Source: Geosiphon pyriformis (taxonomy: Eukaryota; Glomeromycota; Glomeromycetes; Archaeosporales; Geosiphonaceae). Taken from it: 64,000 nucleotides of DNA. Made by a program: the position numbers and the translations under genes. Below the pieces are notes generated by a model. That model saw only the letters and a list, made by a program, of their open reading frames with translations, was not told the origin of the DNA and did not search any database. Numbering within the stretch: the first letter of the stretch is position 1; each line of letters opens with the position of its first letter. Below are positions 13,500 to 24,600 of this stretch, piece by piece. The stretch is from the NCBI GenBank assembly GCA_016748015.1, contig JAAOMT010000630.1:263254-327253 (forward strand). Reading direction: 5' to 3'.

Positions 13500-14820
13500 C
13501 AATAAAAATAATAACCCAATATTGACAGAATCTTCATTTGCCTTACCTTCTTCATTTCCTACTTCGTCATTATCTCCTCAGTCATCATCGGGAGTTATTT
13601 TTGTCTCACCATCCACCTCTACTTTTTCATCATCATTATCACAAAAACCGGAAACTTCATCGTCATTATTAACAAGCACCGTTGCCTTTTCTCCTCCTCA
13701 AATTCCTTCCACTTCTTCAACTTTTTTTTCAAAATCTTCTTCAATGACTACTCAACCAAAGACTTCTTCTGAACCATCATCAAATTCGTTAGATATACCA
13801 CAAAGTAATTCTGACTCGTCAATATGTATCACAAATTGTGTAGTACAATGGACTGTGACTGTTGCAATAGGTGCATTTTTTTTCGGGATAGTAATCTGGC
13901 GTATTTACCTTTGTTGCGCATATCAACGCAAAATTCATGAAAAACATAGGACTCTTAGACGTCCAGGTTATCATTCTTCTATTCCTCCTTCTTCTCCTCT
14001 TCTGACCGCTATTCCAACCGCTCTTCAGTCAAAACGGATTTCCACTTATTCCAATGATAACATGAGTCATGGATCAATGATGTTATTTCAACAACCAGGC
14101 GCAATACCAAGAGTTTATAATCAACGTGCATCAATGGTTTCCGCGAAATTTCATCCTACTTCTCGACCACATTCTATCATCTCGATCAATAATCAGATGA
14201 CAATGAACGCTCCGCGTAGATATTCTACCACATCTTCAAGTTTACCACCACATCGTAAAAGTTTTTACGCAGCAGAACGTAACTCAAGTAGTGGATTCTT
14301 AAATTCACGAAATTCTTTACTCGTACCACAATCATTGACACCAACATCACTCAAAGACCGTGATTCACCAGATTTAATGTTCTCTAACTCTTCAAATCTT
14401 TCTTCAGACACTTTCATAGAGAATATGACATATCTTACTGAGAAACAACTTAGTGATGGAAATAGTAGTGCTCATAGTTTGACTACATCCTCAATAAATA
14501 ATGGTGGAGGGTCAGAAAATGGTCTGGCAACGAATAACAATGAAATGGCAAATTCAACTTCACATTCTCGCCAAAATAGTCAAAGAAAATCATATCTTAT
14601 AGCGTCACGTGATGTGGAAATTTTGATCGATGAGAACAATCCTGCTGTGGAGATTTCTTCGGAAAGTGATTCTTCTTTCTATCAACACGAATATGAAATG
14701 GATATTGAGCAACAAAAATCACATAGTCAAAAAATTTCTCGTGCACTTCGTAATTCAATGCATTTAAACCACATCCTTGGTTTGGAGACCGATGACGATG
14801 ATGATGAGATTGATGATTAA
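13180..14820 (+). CDS. Single-pass membrane protein with Ser/Thr/Asn-rich ectodomain
   Basis: Single-exon gene, about 546 aa from the first in-frame ATG (13180). An internal Met pair at 13297 would place the hydrophobic segment LLFFFIIFITVLTLP nearer the N-terminus as a signal peptide ending at SVSAQ. A poly-Asn tract (AAT repeat, 13449-13512) and a long Ser/Thr/Pro-rich region follow. A transmembrane helix (VQWTVTVAIGAFFFGIVIW) comes next, then a Cys/basic juxtamembrane stretch and a cytoplasmic tail of about 300 residues ending in an acidic patch. The layout resembles fungal cell-wall stress sensors (Mid2/Wsc type) without a recognisable WSC domain. That analogy is inference from architecture only. 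The protein is probably glycosylated at the surface. Confidence 0.7.
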
Positions 14821-15604
14821 TCAGAATTGTTACAGGACAAAACATTGAATCAATTATGAGGTGAAATCTTTTGATTTTACTACCCATCCTTGATAGAAAT
14901 TGGGATTTTTTGAGTAAAAAGTGGTTCCATGCTTAAGCCATTGGGACAGTAACATTGGGAACTGTAATAGAATAGTGTGTATTAGTAGCACAGAGTTGAA
15001 CATATTGTACTTGTACATAATATAATAACATAGTATTTATCCAAAAAATGATTTTTGATTTTTTTTTTTTTATATTTTTTTGTTTAAAAGCATTCTCAAT
15101 TTTTTTCTTGTTCTGGAATCAAGAAAAATCTCTTTATACCAATATTAAAAAACGCAAAAAAAAAACGCAATACTTTAGTGAAAAAGTGTGATTGGTTCAG
15201 AATGATCTTTGATTTATTGAACATAAAAAAAGGGTTTTAATTGGTGGTTTATTGTATTCTATTTTCTTTTAAACGCTAACTTTAATTCAACTCAAAAGGT
15301 ACAATAGGCACCAAAAGTAACGCCCCATTTTTTATATCGTTACATATGCCTACTGTGCAAACTTTATTATTAGATGTACTAGACCAAAAGCACAGCGAGA
15401 ACTGCATATTTACTAATATATTCTCAATAATTTGAAATATGAAATTATAGAAAACGCTGTTTGTCAATAAGAGATATATTAATTTTAGCATAAAAATTGT
15501 CAGGTGCCCAACGAAATTATAAATAGCAGATCCTTATAAATTAATTAGTGTGACACAACATTTACGTGTTTATACAAGCCTCTTCTGACTCAAAAGTTAA
15601 AAAA

Positions 15605-16337
15605 TCATAATTTCGATTTCTTTTCATCTTTAGAATCAACTCGAAGAATGCCTTCTTGGGAAACAGAAGCAATCAAACGTCCATCCTGTGTATAAATCCG
15701 ACCAAAAGCTAAACCACGACCAGATGAAGCTCGCGTTGTTTCCATTTCGTAAAGTAGCCTATGTTTCACTCAAAAAATTTAATATTTGTGAAAATTATAA
15801 AGTAAACCTTCTATAGACTTGCCATTCATCAGCCCTGAATTTTGAATCATGATACCAAATTGAAGAGCATAATGAGGCCATCATTCCAAGGCGCGGTTTA
15901 GAAATGGGAGATAATCCGTGTGGCTTTGCAGCGGTAAGTAGTATGCTAAGAGAATAAGAAAAGAACGAAACCCTCAAAATCAGTATTTGCTCAAAATATT
16001 TTAGATTTCAATAAACTTATGCCTACTGGTAATCAGTGGCATATGCAAGAACAGTTTTGTGAAGAGATAAATCATCGCGTAAGCTTTCTTTCGCTTTAAT
16101 CCACATTAACTAATGTAAAAATTTTCGATTAAATTCACCAATAAAATAATAATAAACTAAAAAAGTAAAAATAATCAAACCTGCTTTGTACTTTTCTTCG
16201 GATACAAAACATCCTCCACGCTCATTAAACTTATATGACGAATTTCAAAAGGTGAATCCTTTCGATATATGTATATATAAAATGATAATTTAATAAGAAT
16301 TTAAAATCTGCCTTCAGTCATTATTCATTCTGATTTA

Positions 16338-16373
<36 letters not shown>

Positions 16374-17111
16374 ACCTCTAATTCCAATACTTTTTCAATA
16401 TATTTGGAATACCATTTCGGAACATCCGGATGTTTAACCAACCCTTTCATTAATTCTTGTTGACTGTCATTGAATCATGGTTGGTAGAAAATGATGGATT
16501 ATGTTTATGATCTTTTCGCGAATAATAACCAGAATCTTAAATAATCAAGAAAAGTAAATTTTATTTTACTATAGTTACGAAATAAATGAATCTGGCCCAC
16601 GACATTCTGGCATCGGTTGCTGATGTTCTACGCCAGTTGATTCAGGAATTGCAAAACTACAAGTCAACGTAAAAATGCAGCGTCCTTTCTGTTTTGCTAA
16701 TACAGTGCGAGTGCAATAACTTTTTCCTGAAAGAACAAAAATATTCTGCTAAATCAATTTGTAAAAAAAAAAGTTCGTGATAATTCACCAACCATCTCTT
16801 ATTCTTTGAACTTCATATTGAATTGGAATTTTATTATCCCCAGGTAAAATAAAGTAAGAATGTAAGGACTATAAAATTTTCAAAAGATTGTTTTTAATAA
16901 TGAAACATTAGAATTTTCCAATCTTTATTCTTACATGAACACTTTTTTCACGAGGAACTGTTGCAATAGCGGCAACGAGTGCCTGCCCAACAACCTGCCC
17001 ACCAAAAACACCTCTCGCGCCAATCGGAATCCATAAATGTCTGCTTCTGTAATAATTTATATCAATTTCTTCTAATTCTAAGGCACTTTCAAGAAGATTC
17101 TGATATTCCAT
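15605..17111 (-). CDS. TES1: Peroxisomal acyl-CoA thioesterase (TesB/ACOT8-like)
   Basis: Hydrolyses acyl-CoA to free fatty acid and CoA; the C-terminal SKL is a classic PTS1 peroxisome signal. Eight exons: 17111-16935, 16868-16793, 16726-16579, 16463-16376, 16258-16181, 16109-16027, 15945-15823, 15758-15605, giving about 308 aa, normal for the family. Family blocks are clear: LWIPIGARGVFGGQVVGQAL, LHSYFILPGD, YEVQRIRDGKSY, FRADEW joined to LLYEMETTRASSGRGL, and QDGRL...VSQEG. The last intron uses a GC donor (GCAAGT), which restores the conserved DEWLLYE junction. In the block normally read SLDHS(M/I)WFH this protein has SLCSSIWYH, so the catalytic Asp is Cys; the Ser/Thr and Gln partners remain. 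It may be inactive or altered. Confidence 0.85.
15759..15822 (-). other. GC-AG intron in the thioesterase gene
   Basis: Exon ends ...GAATG, intron opens GCAAGT and closes ACATAG. A GT donor 15 bp downstream also stays in frame but would insert five residues (QVYRR) into the conserved DEWLLYE block, so the GC donor is preferred. Confidence 0.6.
16343..16371. repeat. Poly-A run of 29
   Basis: Homopolymer inside an intron of the thioesterase gene; on the coding strand it is poly-T just after the donor site. Confidence 0.95.
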
Positions 17112-17353
17112 GTTATATTAATTAGATATTTTTTGTGATGGAAATCTAGAGCTTTGTTTCTTGTCAACATATCAGCTGATTGGTAGGGCAAAAATTACCC
17201 AATTCATTGAAAATCTCGGACTAGGTCCCAGAACATCCGAAGGGTTTTCTTTAAATTTTGTCATATACTCGAAATATTCAACGTGAAGGAATAGCGTTCT
17301 TTTTTTTAGAAATATGTTAAAATATTAATTAACAAGTCCTATTTGTCAAATTT

Positions 17354-18585
17354 CTAAACCATGCTATCAAATGCCCCAAGTTTCAATCTCAAATTAGGTC
17401 TCTTCTCTAACGAGTGCAGCAATCCTTCTACTGTAACATTAAAATGTGCGAATACATCAAAGTTTAAAAACTCATGAAACGGGTTCACAATTTCTAATAC
17501 TAGTAGGCAAGGGAGTTTTTCTACAATTTTGGCGACCGACTCATTGTCAATAAGTGGAGATTTATGGGAAACGTGTAGGGCAAGATGCTCCAGGGTGGGA
17601 CAGGTCTCAAGAAGACGCAACAAACCTAATGAGGAAAACCGCATGTTATATACTCCCAAATTATTACCATCATCCAGATGGCGCCCATTATCATCCATGT
17701 CAAAATAGAGATGAGATTCAACGTAGATGAAAGATTTCAGCTCAGGTAGTGTATATTTGCGAGAATGGAGTTTGCTTGGAATGCTTGTCAAAAATGGTCC
17801 GTCATCCAAATCACAATTTTTTAGTAATAGATGTTCTAAAGACTGGGATGATTTTCCCTCCAATATGGCAAGTATGATTTCTCCCGTAACTTGTCGACAC
17901 CAGATAGTCAGGCTCACCAAGTGGCAACTTTGAAGAATATGCAAGATTCCATTACCGTTAAAATATCGAGATTCCTTATAAAAAGATGATTTTCAGCAAA
18001 ATTGAATTTAGAGTCAAAAAACTAAAGATACATAAAAATACAGACCAGAACCAGTTTTTTAAGTTGAGGACAGTACATGCCAATTGAAGTTGACAATGCA
18101 TCGTTTAAGAAAGGTGATGACCCATGTAAAGAAATCTCCTCAAGGTTTGCTCCAATTTTTTGGAAGAAATCATACCATTGACCAGATATTTGACACTCTC
18201 TAAAATCCAAATCTAATGTAAAGGAGGTTAACTTCCATGGGCCATCAATGAATGCTAATCTCTTTAACAAAATCGCGTTTTGCTTTGACCGCTGTTCATC
18301 AGGGGCTCTTAATGTTTTAGATTTTATCTTTATAATCCTAATAAAATCAATATATTCCACAGTCTTTACAGGGGAGTTCAATGCCGAGCAGAAAGACTCG
18401 ACTTTAAAAAAGCTGTCAAGCTGAACATCACGCCAAAGGAGCGGGACTATGTTTCGGAAGAATTGCCAACTAACAATAAGCCAAGGTTGAAGTTTTGTGG
18501 AAACGTCATCGTGAAGCAGTTCAAAGATTGAGTACCAAACCTCGTCAGGAAATGAGGGTTTAGTTATACTCGTTGAAACTTGCAT
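17354..18585 (-). CDS. F-box protein with LRR-like C-terminus
   Basis: Predicted substrate receptor for an SCF ubiquitin ligase. Two exons, 18585-18046 and 17974-17354, phase 0 junction, 386 aa. The N-terminus shows an F-box (FPDEVWYSIFELL followed by the LIVSWQFFRNIVPLLW block, about residues 12-55). The rest has leucine-rich strand/helix units such as LEEISLHG, LKKLVL, LEHLLLKNCDL, LKSFIYVES and LEHLALHVS, typical of degenerate LRRs in large fungal F-box families. The substrate cannot be inferred. It lies head to head with the ROGDI-like gene, 142 bp apart. Confidence 0.8.
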
Positions 18586-18727
18586 TGTACAAACTCTTGT
18601 ATTTGTGAAAATCTAGGAATCAAATAATTTTTGACGATAATAAAAGTCAAATAATTCTGCCACTGCATAATTTACATATTTGAACTTATAGATACCAAAT
18701 TTTAAATCCCCTAACGCTGTTTTCAAT
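18586..18727. promoter_or_regulatory. Bidirectional promoter, F-box / ROGDI
   Basis: 142 bp between the two divergent start codons must hold both promoters and 5' leaders. It is AT-rich; I see no unambiguous TATA box. Confidence 0.55.
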
Positions 18728-20232
18728 ATGTTACATATAGAAGATGACCTTCAAACTAGTCTAATAAAAGAACTTGAAACTCAGGTCTTTTAATATACTT
18801 TAATTTTATTCTCTTCTCTTTTTTGAACCAATTATTTGTCAACTGTAGGAAAGAGAGTTGCAATGGTTGTTGAATTCTCAATTGCCAAACGCTATTTTGG
18901 AATTAAAGAGAGGCTTAAGGGTTAATATATTTTTTCAAATAAGTTTTGCCTTGAGTATTTAGAGGTCTCTCATAAACTTGAAGCCTGCCGTGTTGGTTCT
19001 TGTGATAGAAATGTGAAGCTTTAATTAACTCGCAAGAACACGGTAAACAATTTTTAAATATTCAATTTTGTATAATTCTGAAACGCCCCATTAATGAAAC
19101 AGATCGAATTCAGAATTTATCGGAACTACCACTTTGGCGGTTTCTTCAAACAAGTATTTTTTCAAAATTTTGATTTAATTCACAAGAGATCACACTAAAA
19201 CTTTAGAATTCTTTCATATAGTAATGATACGCTTAAAGGGTTTGTCACTCTGAATAGGAGCGCGATTCTAAAAGGGGTTGTTAAAGAAATTTATTGAAAC
19301 TTCGAATTTCTGATCTTCAGAATATTAATTAATATTTTTAATTAGGAATTACAATTAAAATTGCCAAATTATAATCGTGGCAATTTACTTAAAGTACAAA
19401 TAAATGCACTAAAGCCATATTTTGTTGAACAGGTAAACTCGGAATTTTCAACCTTGAAAACTTTTGTCGCAATTATCTAAGACTATATATTCATTGAAGT
19501 TAGTAGATGCACAAAATTATTTTACAATGGCGTTGGATGCTCTCGACTCTCTTAATGAGCCTTATTCTAAGCAGAGTATTACAGAGGTGGCAACAAAATG
19601 TGATCCAAGCTAAGCATTTATACAACCCGAAAAGTATTAAAATCCCAGTTCAACTTCAGATTCTAGAGAGCGCCCTCAAATATATTACTAACAGTCGAAA
19701 CGTGTTGAGCAGTGCTAACGAAGACCGGAATTTCCCTTATAAAATATGTGATCCTCAGGTATTTATTTAATGCCTTATAAACTTTACCTAGATAAAATAT
19801 TATGTATTGACTCATCTGTTTCAACCCTAAATAGATGTTCAATCCCCCACTAGCTGATGATTTTATAATCGAGTTTTTTGTTGAAGGTGCAGAGATCGTT
19901 ACTTCGGTTTATGCTCTTCAATATCAAATACCGGCCACACCCACACCGAAGTTGGTTCAGCTTGGGGGTATTTTAAGTTCAAAACAACCGGCAAAAGTTT
20001 GGTATCCTTTTGTGACAAGACGAATATTAATGATCAGGTTATCGTGTTGGAATAATATTTATTTCCTTAGTTTTTCAAAATGTGTCACAGTAAATATAAA
20101 GATAAGCAGGCAATTATTCTGGATCAGATCTCTGTGAGATCCTTAGATCCGAGACTTGAAGAGATTGTGGAAGGATTGCGAAAGACAGAGAGAGAATGTT
20201 TGGCATGGAGAGCTAAATTGTCTCTATTTTGA
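18728..20232 (+). CDS. ROGDI: ROGDI / Rav2 homologue (RAVE complex subunit)
   Basis: Rav2/ROGDI works with Rav1/DMXL and Skp1 to reassemble the V-ATPase. Ten short exons: 18728-18784, 18849-18920, 19009-19042, 19114-19153, 19222-19276, 19346-19432, 19500-19575, 19649-19758, 19835-20001, 20091-20232, giving 279 aa, close to the roughly 287 aa of animal ROGDI. Family features seen: LRKCEALINSQEHG, LKGFVTL, DAQNYFTMALDALDSL, then MFNPPLADDFIIEFFV with TSVYALQYQ, and a C-terminal SLDPRLEEIVEGL helix. All phases close. Read naively the gene seems to contain frameshifts near 19615 and 20010; a 73-nt intron (19576-19648) and an 89-nt intron (20002-20090) remove both. Confidence 0.85.
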
Positions 20233-20347
20233 AAATTCTTTATAAAGCACAAAGATTAGGTATTTCTATTCGCTGGTAGGGAGTATATATAAACAGTTTT
20301 AAATTTATATGTTTCTATATAATAATTTACAATGTAAAGAGGATTGT

Positions 20348-21459
20348 TCATTTAGAGCCATCATTTTTATAATTGGATTTTGAAAATTTAGAATAATTGC
20401 TATTTAAAGCCACGAATATTTCTGAAGATTGCAGAGCCCCATTTCTTTTTAGAAGAATAATTGTAAAGAATTAAAAACCGAATATTTACGTGGTTAAAAA
20501 TCTGTGAAAGAAATCATTTCACTCACGATATAAGTACTTGCTCCACAGTGTCTGGATCGAAATCCGCCTCTCCAATTTGCTCAGTTATTTTTACCAAGTT
20601 AGCTATCAGTGTGCCATTTTTGTAAACTAGAATAGCGGGTAATCCCACGGGATCGAACTCTAATTCTCGAGCCAAAATACGCAGAAATTTCACCTGGACG
20701 TATTTTCGAGCAAGAAGTGCCAGACACTCGTTCATACGTCGGCACTGTGGAATGAACTTTTCGGGAAATTGATATATGATTTCAGATTAGAAAGACAGTT
20801 CTCCCGCCGTCTAGTGTTTTTCATTTTTCAAAAAATATATGGGAACTCACATTTTCATATAAATGCAAGACAATTGCCACATTATTGGCTTCGTTGTCAA
20901 TTGCTTTGACATACTGATTGGCGGAAATCTCTTTGAGACTTCCGAATCGAGGATTATCACCTTTTGAAAATTCACCAACATTAATTTCTTTTAATCTTTT
21001 CTCCCTGTACTTTCTCAGAGCTTCTTTTTCTTCTTCGTCAGAACTGAGATTTTCAAATTCTTCAAGTAGCGCTTCATCACTGTTTTTTTTTAGTTCATCT
21101 TCACGATAACTCGTAGTGGTAAAAGCTTTAGACTGCATATGTTGATTGTGTGAAGCGATTGAAGCAACTTGACGTTCTCGGATCATTTGCTGATGGAAAG
21201 CGTGATCAGCCAATACACCTTTCGGACCAGTTTGGTGACCGCCATGTTGTGGTGGAGCCTGAAATGTCAAACTATCTCCGATAGTCTGTTTAGAAGCACT
21301 CATGAATAAATCTAAAGTGCTCTTGCCCTTTTAAAACACTATTCTTACTTGGTTTTCCTCTTCTCCTTCAGATATATCTGACCCTTCTGGTGTTCTTTGA
21401 GGCTCTCCTACTGCATCATCTATAGAAGTTCGAAGTAAACTCTCGACCAAGGCATCCAT
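20348..21459 (-). CDS. Phosducin-like protein (thioredoxin fold)
   Basis: Phosducin-like proteins are co-chaperones of CCT that help assemble G-protein beta-gamma dimers. Four exons: 21459-21349, 21285-20851, 20756-20527, 20444-20348, giving 290 aa. The N-terminus (MDALVESLL, acidic) leads to TGPKGVL, matching the TGPKGV signature of the family. An acidic/basic helical linker follows, then the Trx-like domain (FGSLKEI, VAIVLHLYE, IPQCRRMNECLALLA, VKFLRI, LPAILVYKNG). Exon 3 has an in-frame stop just past a strong GTGAGT donor at 20526; using that donor adds a last exon with the usual FDPDTVEQVLI tail extension. It converges on ROGDI (115 bp apart) and is divergent from the MAPKKK gene. Confidence 0.8.
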
Positions 21460-21609
21460 AGTTTTAAACAATCTAAAAATAAGATATCAATTATATCTGG
21501 TCTTATCAGATTTAAAGAAGGATCTGAATTATCACATGATGTAAATAACCGGAATTGAGACGGAACCCAAGTAGATAAACTTCACTGTTGGTTTTTAGTT
21601 CCTAGCAAA
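21460..21609. promoter_or_regulatory. Bidirectional promoter, phosducin-like / BCK1-like
   Basis: 150 bp between divergent start codons. It contains TCACATGATG near 21533 and AT-rich sequence; no other motif is certain. Confidence 0.55.
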
Positions 21610-24600
21610 ATGGGCGTACGGCGACCTTCTAATGGACACGTCTCACCACTTGTCAATGGTTCGATGTCTTCGAACGGGCCTGTACCTTCTTCCTCCTCGG
21701 CGTCCCCTCCTATAAATGGCTATCAAATACCAAACGGTCATTTCCCAAATTATGAACCAGAACGACACTCTTATTCATCCTCAGATTCGAGTGAGCATTC
21801 GCCTACTGGTTATTTTTCAAGAGGCTTCGATGTAATTACGTACAAAACAGATGATTTTTATGTGCGCGAAGCGTCCTCCTCGTCGAAGGGTCGTCCCTTA
21901 CCAACACCTATATCAACTAATGTTGGAACACCTCCAAGTCCTGCTAGCGCGCTGACTCGTAGAGATCATATACCGGCTCATACCCATGAACGATCTAGGT
22001 CTACCTCTATGGATGAGGAGTTTGATTACGACTCATGGACTCTTGACAAAGTATTAAAGTGGCTGGAGGACAACTCTTTCGGCGAATTTCGGCAGACTTT
22101 TCTTGGTATACTGAATATTGTATGATAGATTTTTGTTACTTTTTTTTTTAGAAATCTAACTATGATTTGCAATAAACGATTAACTACTTTAAACAGAAAA
22201 AGGCATATGCGGAAGGGAGTTTATTGGATTGAGTAGCTTTAAAAAGATGAAAGAACTACAAAAGAGTACCAGTGAACGAAATCGACTAATAAATGCTATA
22301 CGAAAAATCGGGGAAAAGCCTAAACGGGGCTCAATTTCAGATAGAGTAAACTTTGCAAAGATTTAATGATTTTGCCGAAAATTTCCCCAATTCTCATCAC
22401 TTTTTTTCAATCACCCATAGGGTATTCCAAACCTATCTTGTAGCCCACCTGCTGAATATTTGCCTAGCCCTTCTTCGGCTAATTCTTCTTTAATTGGGCA
22501 AACATCACCTACAACACCTATTAACTCCATTCCTTCTCCCACTGGAAAAGTCCCCGAAATAAATCCAAGAATCTCTTCCATAAATTGGAAATCAAACGCA
22601 AATAATACATCACATAGCCGCAAAACTGATGACACAGTGGCAAGCCCTCGGTCTCCCATTAGTAAAGAAGTTGACAACGTGAGAAAGCCTCCCAAAAAGT
22701 CTCACAGTTATCCTGTAAATACTTTTTCCTTCCCTGTTTATATGTTGAGGAATAACCATAATATATTTAATATTTATTTTCTTAGTCTGTTGTTAAACTT
22801 TTGGAGGGAGATGAAGAGAATAACAAAAATATGGAGGAATCTCCTAGAGTTGAAATTTTGGCCACGTGCGACCATTCAGTGTTTCGAGTGATAGATGTAA
22901 CTGGTATTGGAGATCCTTTCGAAATCAAAAAAAAAATTTTTGATCAATTAAACATTGATGGAGAGAGAGAAAAGTATGCTTTGTATTTGACCGGGACGAA
23001 CAAAAAGGAAATTGGTTTGTTCATCAGATTGGTTGTGAACCTGGGATTTTTAATCCACAAAAATAATAAATTTTTCTTTTGAACCAGGCCCATTGATTGA
23101 TGATGAAGAGTTGATTAAAAAGTGCAAATCAGTAGATGATCGGGATACTATAAAGTTTTTTATCGAGAGGGTTCAATCACAGAAAATGTCTTACACTTCT
23201 ATTGTTGATACATCGCCCAATAAAATACAACATTCCACGAATAAAGAAAATAAACCATTTTCACACTCTGTGCCTGAACTTGGCAGAACCTCATTTAACC
23301 AACAAGCCCATGATCAACGTAATACAAGCCTTCAATCCAATCTGCCTTTCCCTGGTGGGTTTGATCCAGCCCTAAGAACCCAAGTTGCTATATTAAGCGG
23401 AATACCTGGAGAGAACACTCCTGTACATGAAGAACCAAAGGACTGGAGAAATATAACATTTCCAATTCCACAACATTATGAGCACTCACAAAAAATTTCA
23501 ACAAACACTCCGCCAAAATCATCAGGAAATGGAAATCGAGGACTTGTGTCTATGAAACATTTACAAGATCGTAAATCTCAAGAACCCTTTCATCAGCCAT
23601 ATACATTAAATAAAGGTGATCGAAGAAACCCAGGAGATGGAAAGGCAAACTACCCTAATGCAGTCCCAGAATATCAACATACTCAGCCAAAACCTCCTCG
23701 TTCACATCCACATAGCTTACAACCTGGTAGACCTAATAGTGGTCACCAGCATTCTTCACAATCACACAATCTTAAACAGAGTATGAATCATAGTAAATCC
23801 ACACCTTTTTTCGTTCAGTCCACATCGTTAGAAAGTCACAAACAATATTCTATATCAAAAGACAATCAACTTACTGAATTTAAGACTGGAGCGGTAAATG
23901 CTTTGGGTAAAAAACAAATTTCGCATTTTTGTAAGTGTTCTAAATAATGAAAATTACTAAAATTACTTTTTCAAATGGAGGTTCAGTTGATGATGACAAT
24001 AATGATCGTGATAATGATGGTGATGATGATGATGATGATGATGACGATGATGGTGATGATGATGATGATGATGAAAAAGAAGCCTCATTGGAAGAACCAA
24101 ATCTATGGGAGAAAATAACAATACCTGACGTAAAAGATGCACAAGAAGAAGAATCTGATGATGATCTCTTTAAGGTTCCCCCTAAACCTACTAAGGCCTT
24201 AGTAGAACAAAAGTCTGGAGAAGAGTCGGAGATTTTGTCGACAAAAGCTTCTAATGGTTTCACTTTATTCCCAATTATTAAAGATAAAAATCGTGAAATA
24301 CGTAGTATCATGTTGAAAACCACCCTTAATAGCAAATCAGTAAACCCACCAAAGAAAATTGGTTTCGTTGAACCCGCAGAAAACCCTCAGCCTAATGAGC
24401 TGGAAATTCTTACTGCTCCTCAAGAAAACCCTCAGCCTAACGAACCGGAAGTTTTTACTGCTTCTCAAGAACTCAAGAATCTAGAAGATTTAAAAACACA
24501 AGTTGATGGAGGTGTAGAAGGCCCTTTTCAATCAAACTCTATCTCAGACTCTCCAGATCAACCACGCAATCCCAAATTAGCGCGCTCTGTCTCGCGGCGT

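Noticed and set aside
19507-20137. Apparent frameshifts in the ROGDI gene, including a possible +1 recoding at AGC TAA
   Set aside because: A 73-nt intron (19576-19648) and an 89-nt intron (20002-20090) with good GT/AG sites close all phases and give a protein matching the family length, so no frameshift is needed.
20523-20735. Phosducin-like gene ending at the TGA at 20523
   Set aside because: The stop overlaps a strong GTGAGT donor; splicing adds a last exon in phase that gives a normal-length protein.
23940-24335. Minus-strand Ser-rich open frame
   Set aside because: Antisense shadow of the Asp-rich repeat in the MAPKKK.
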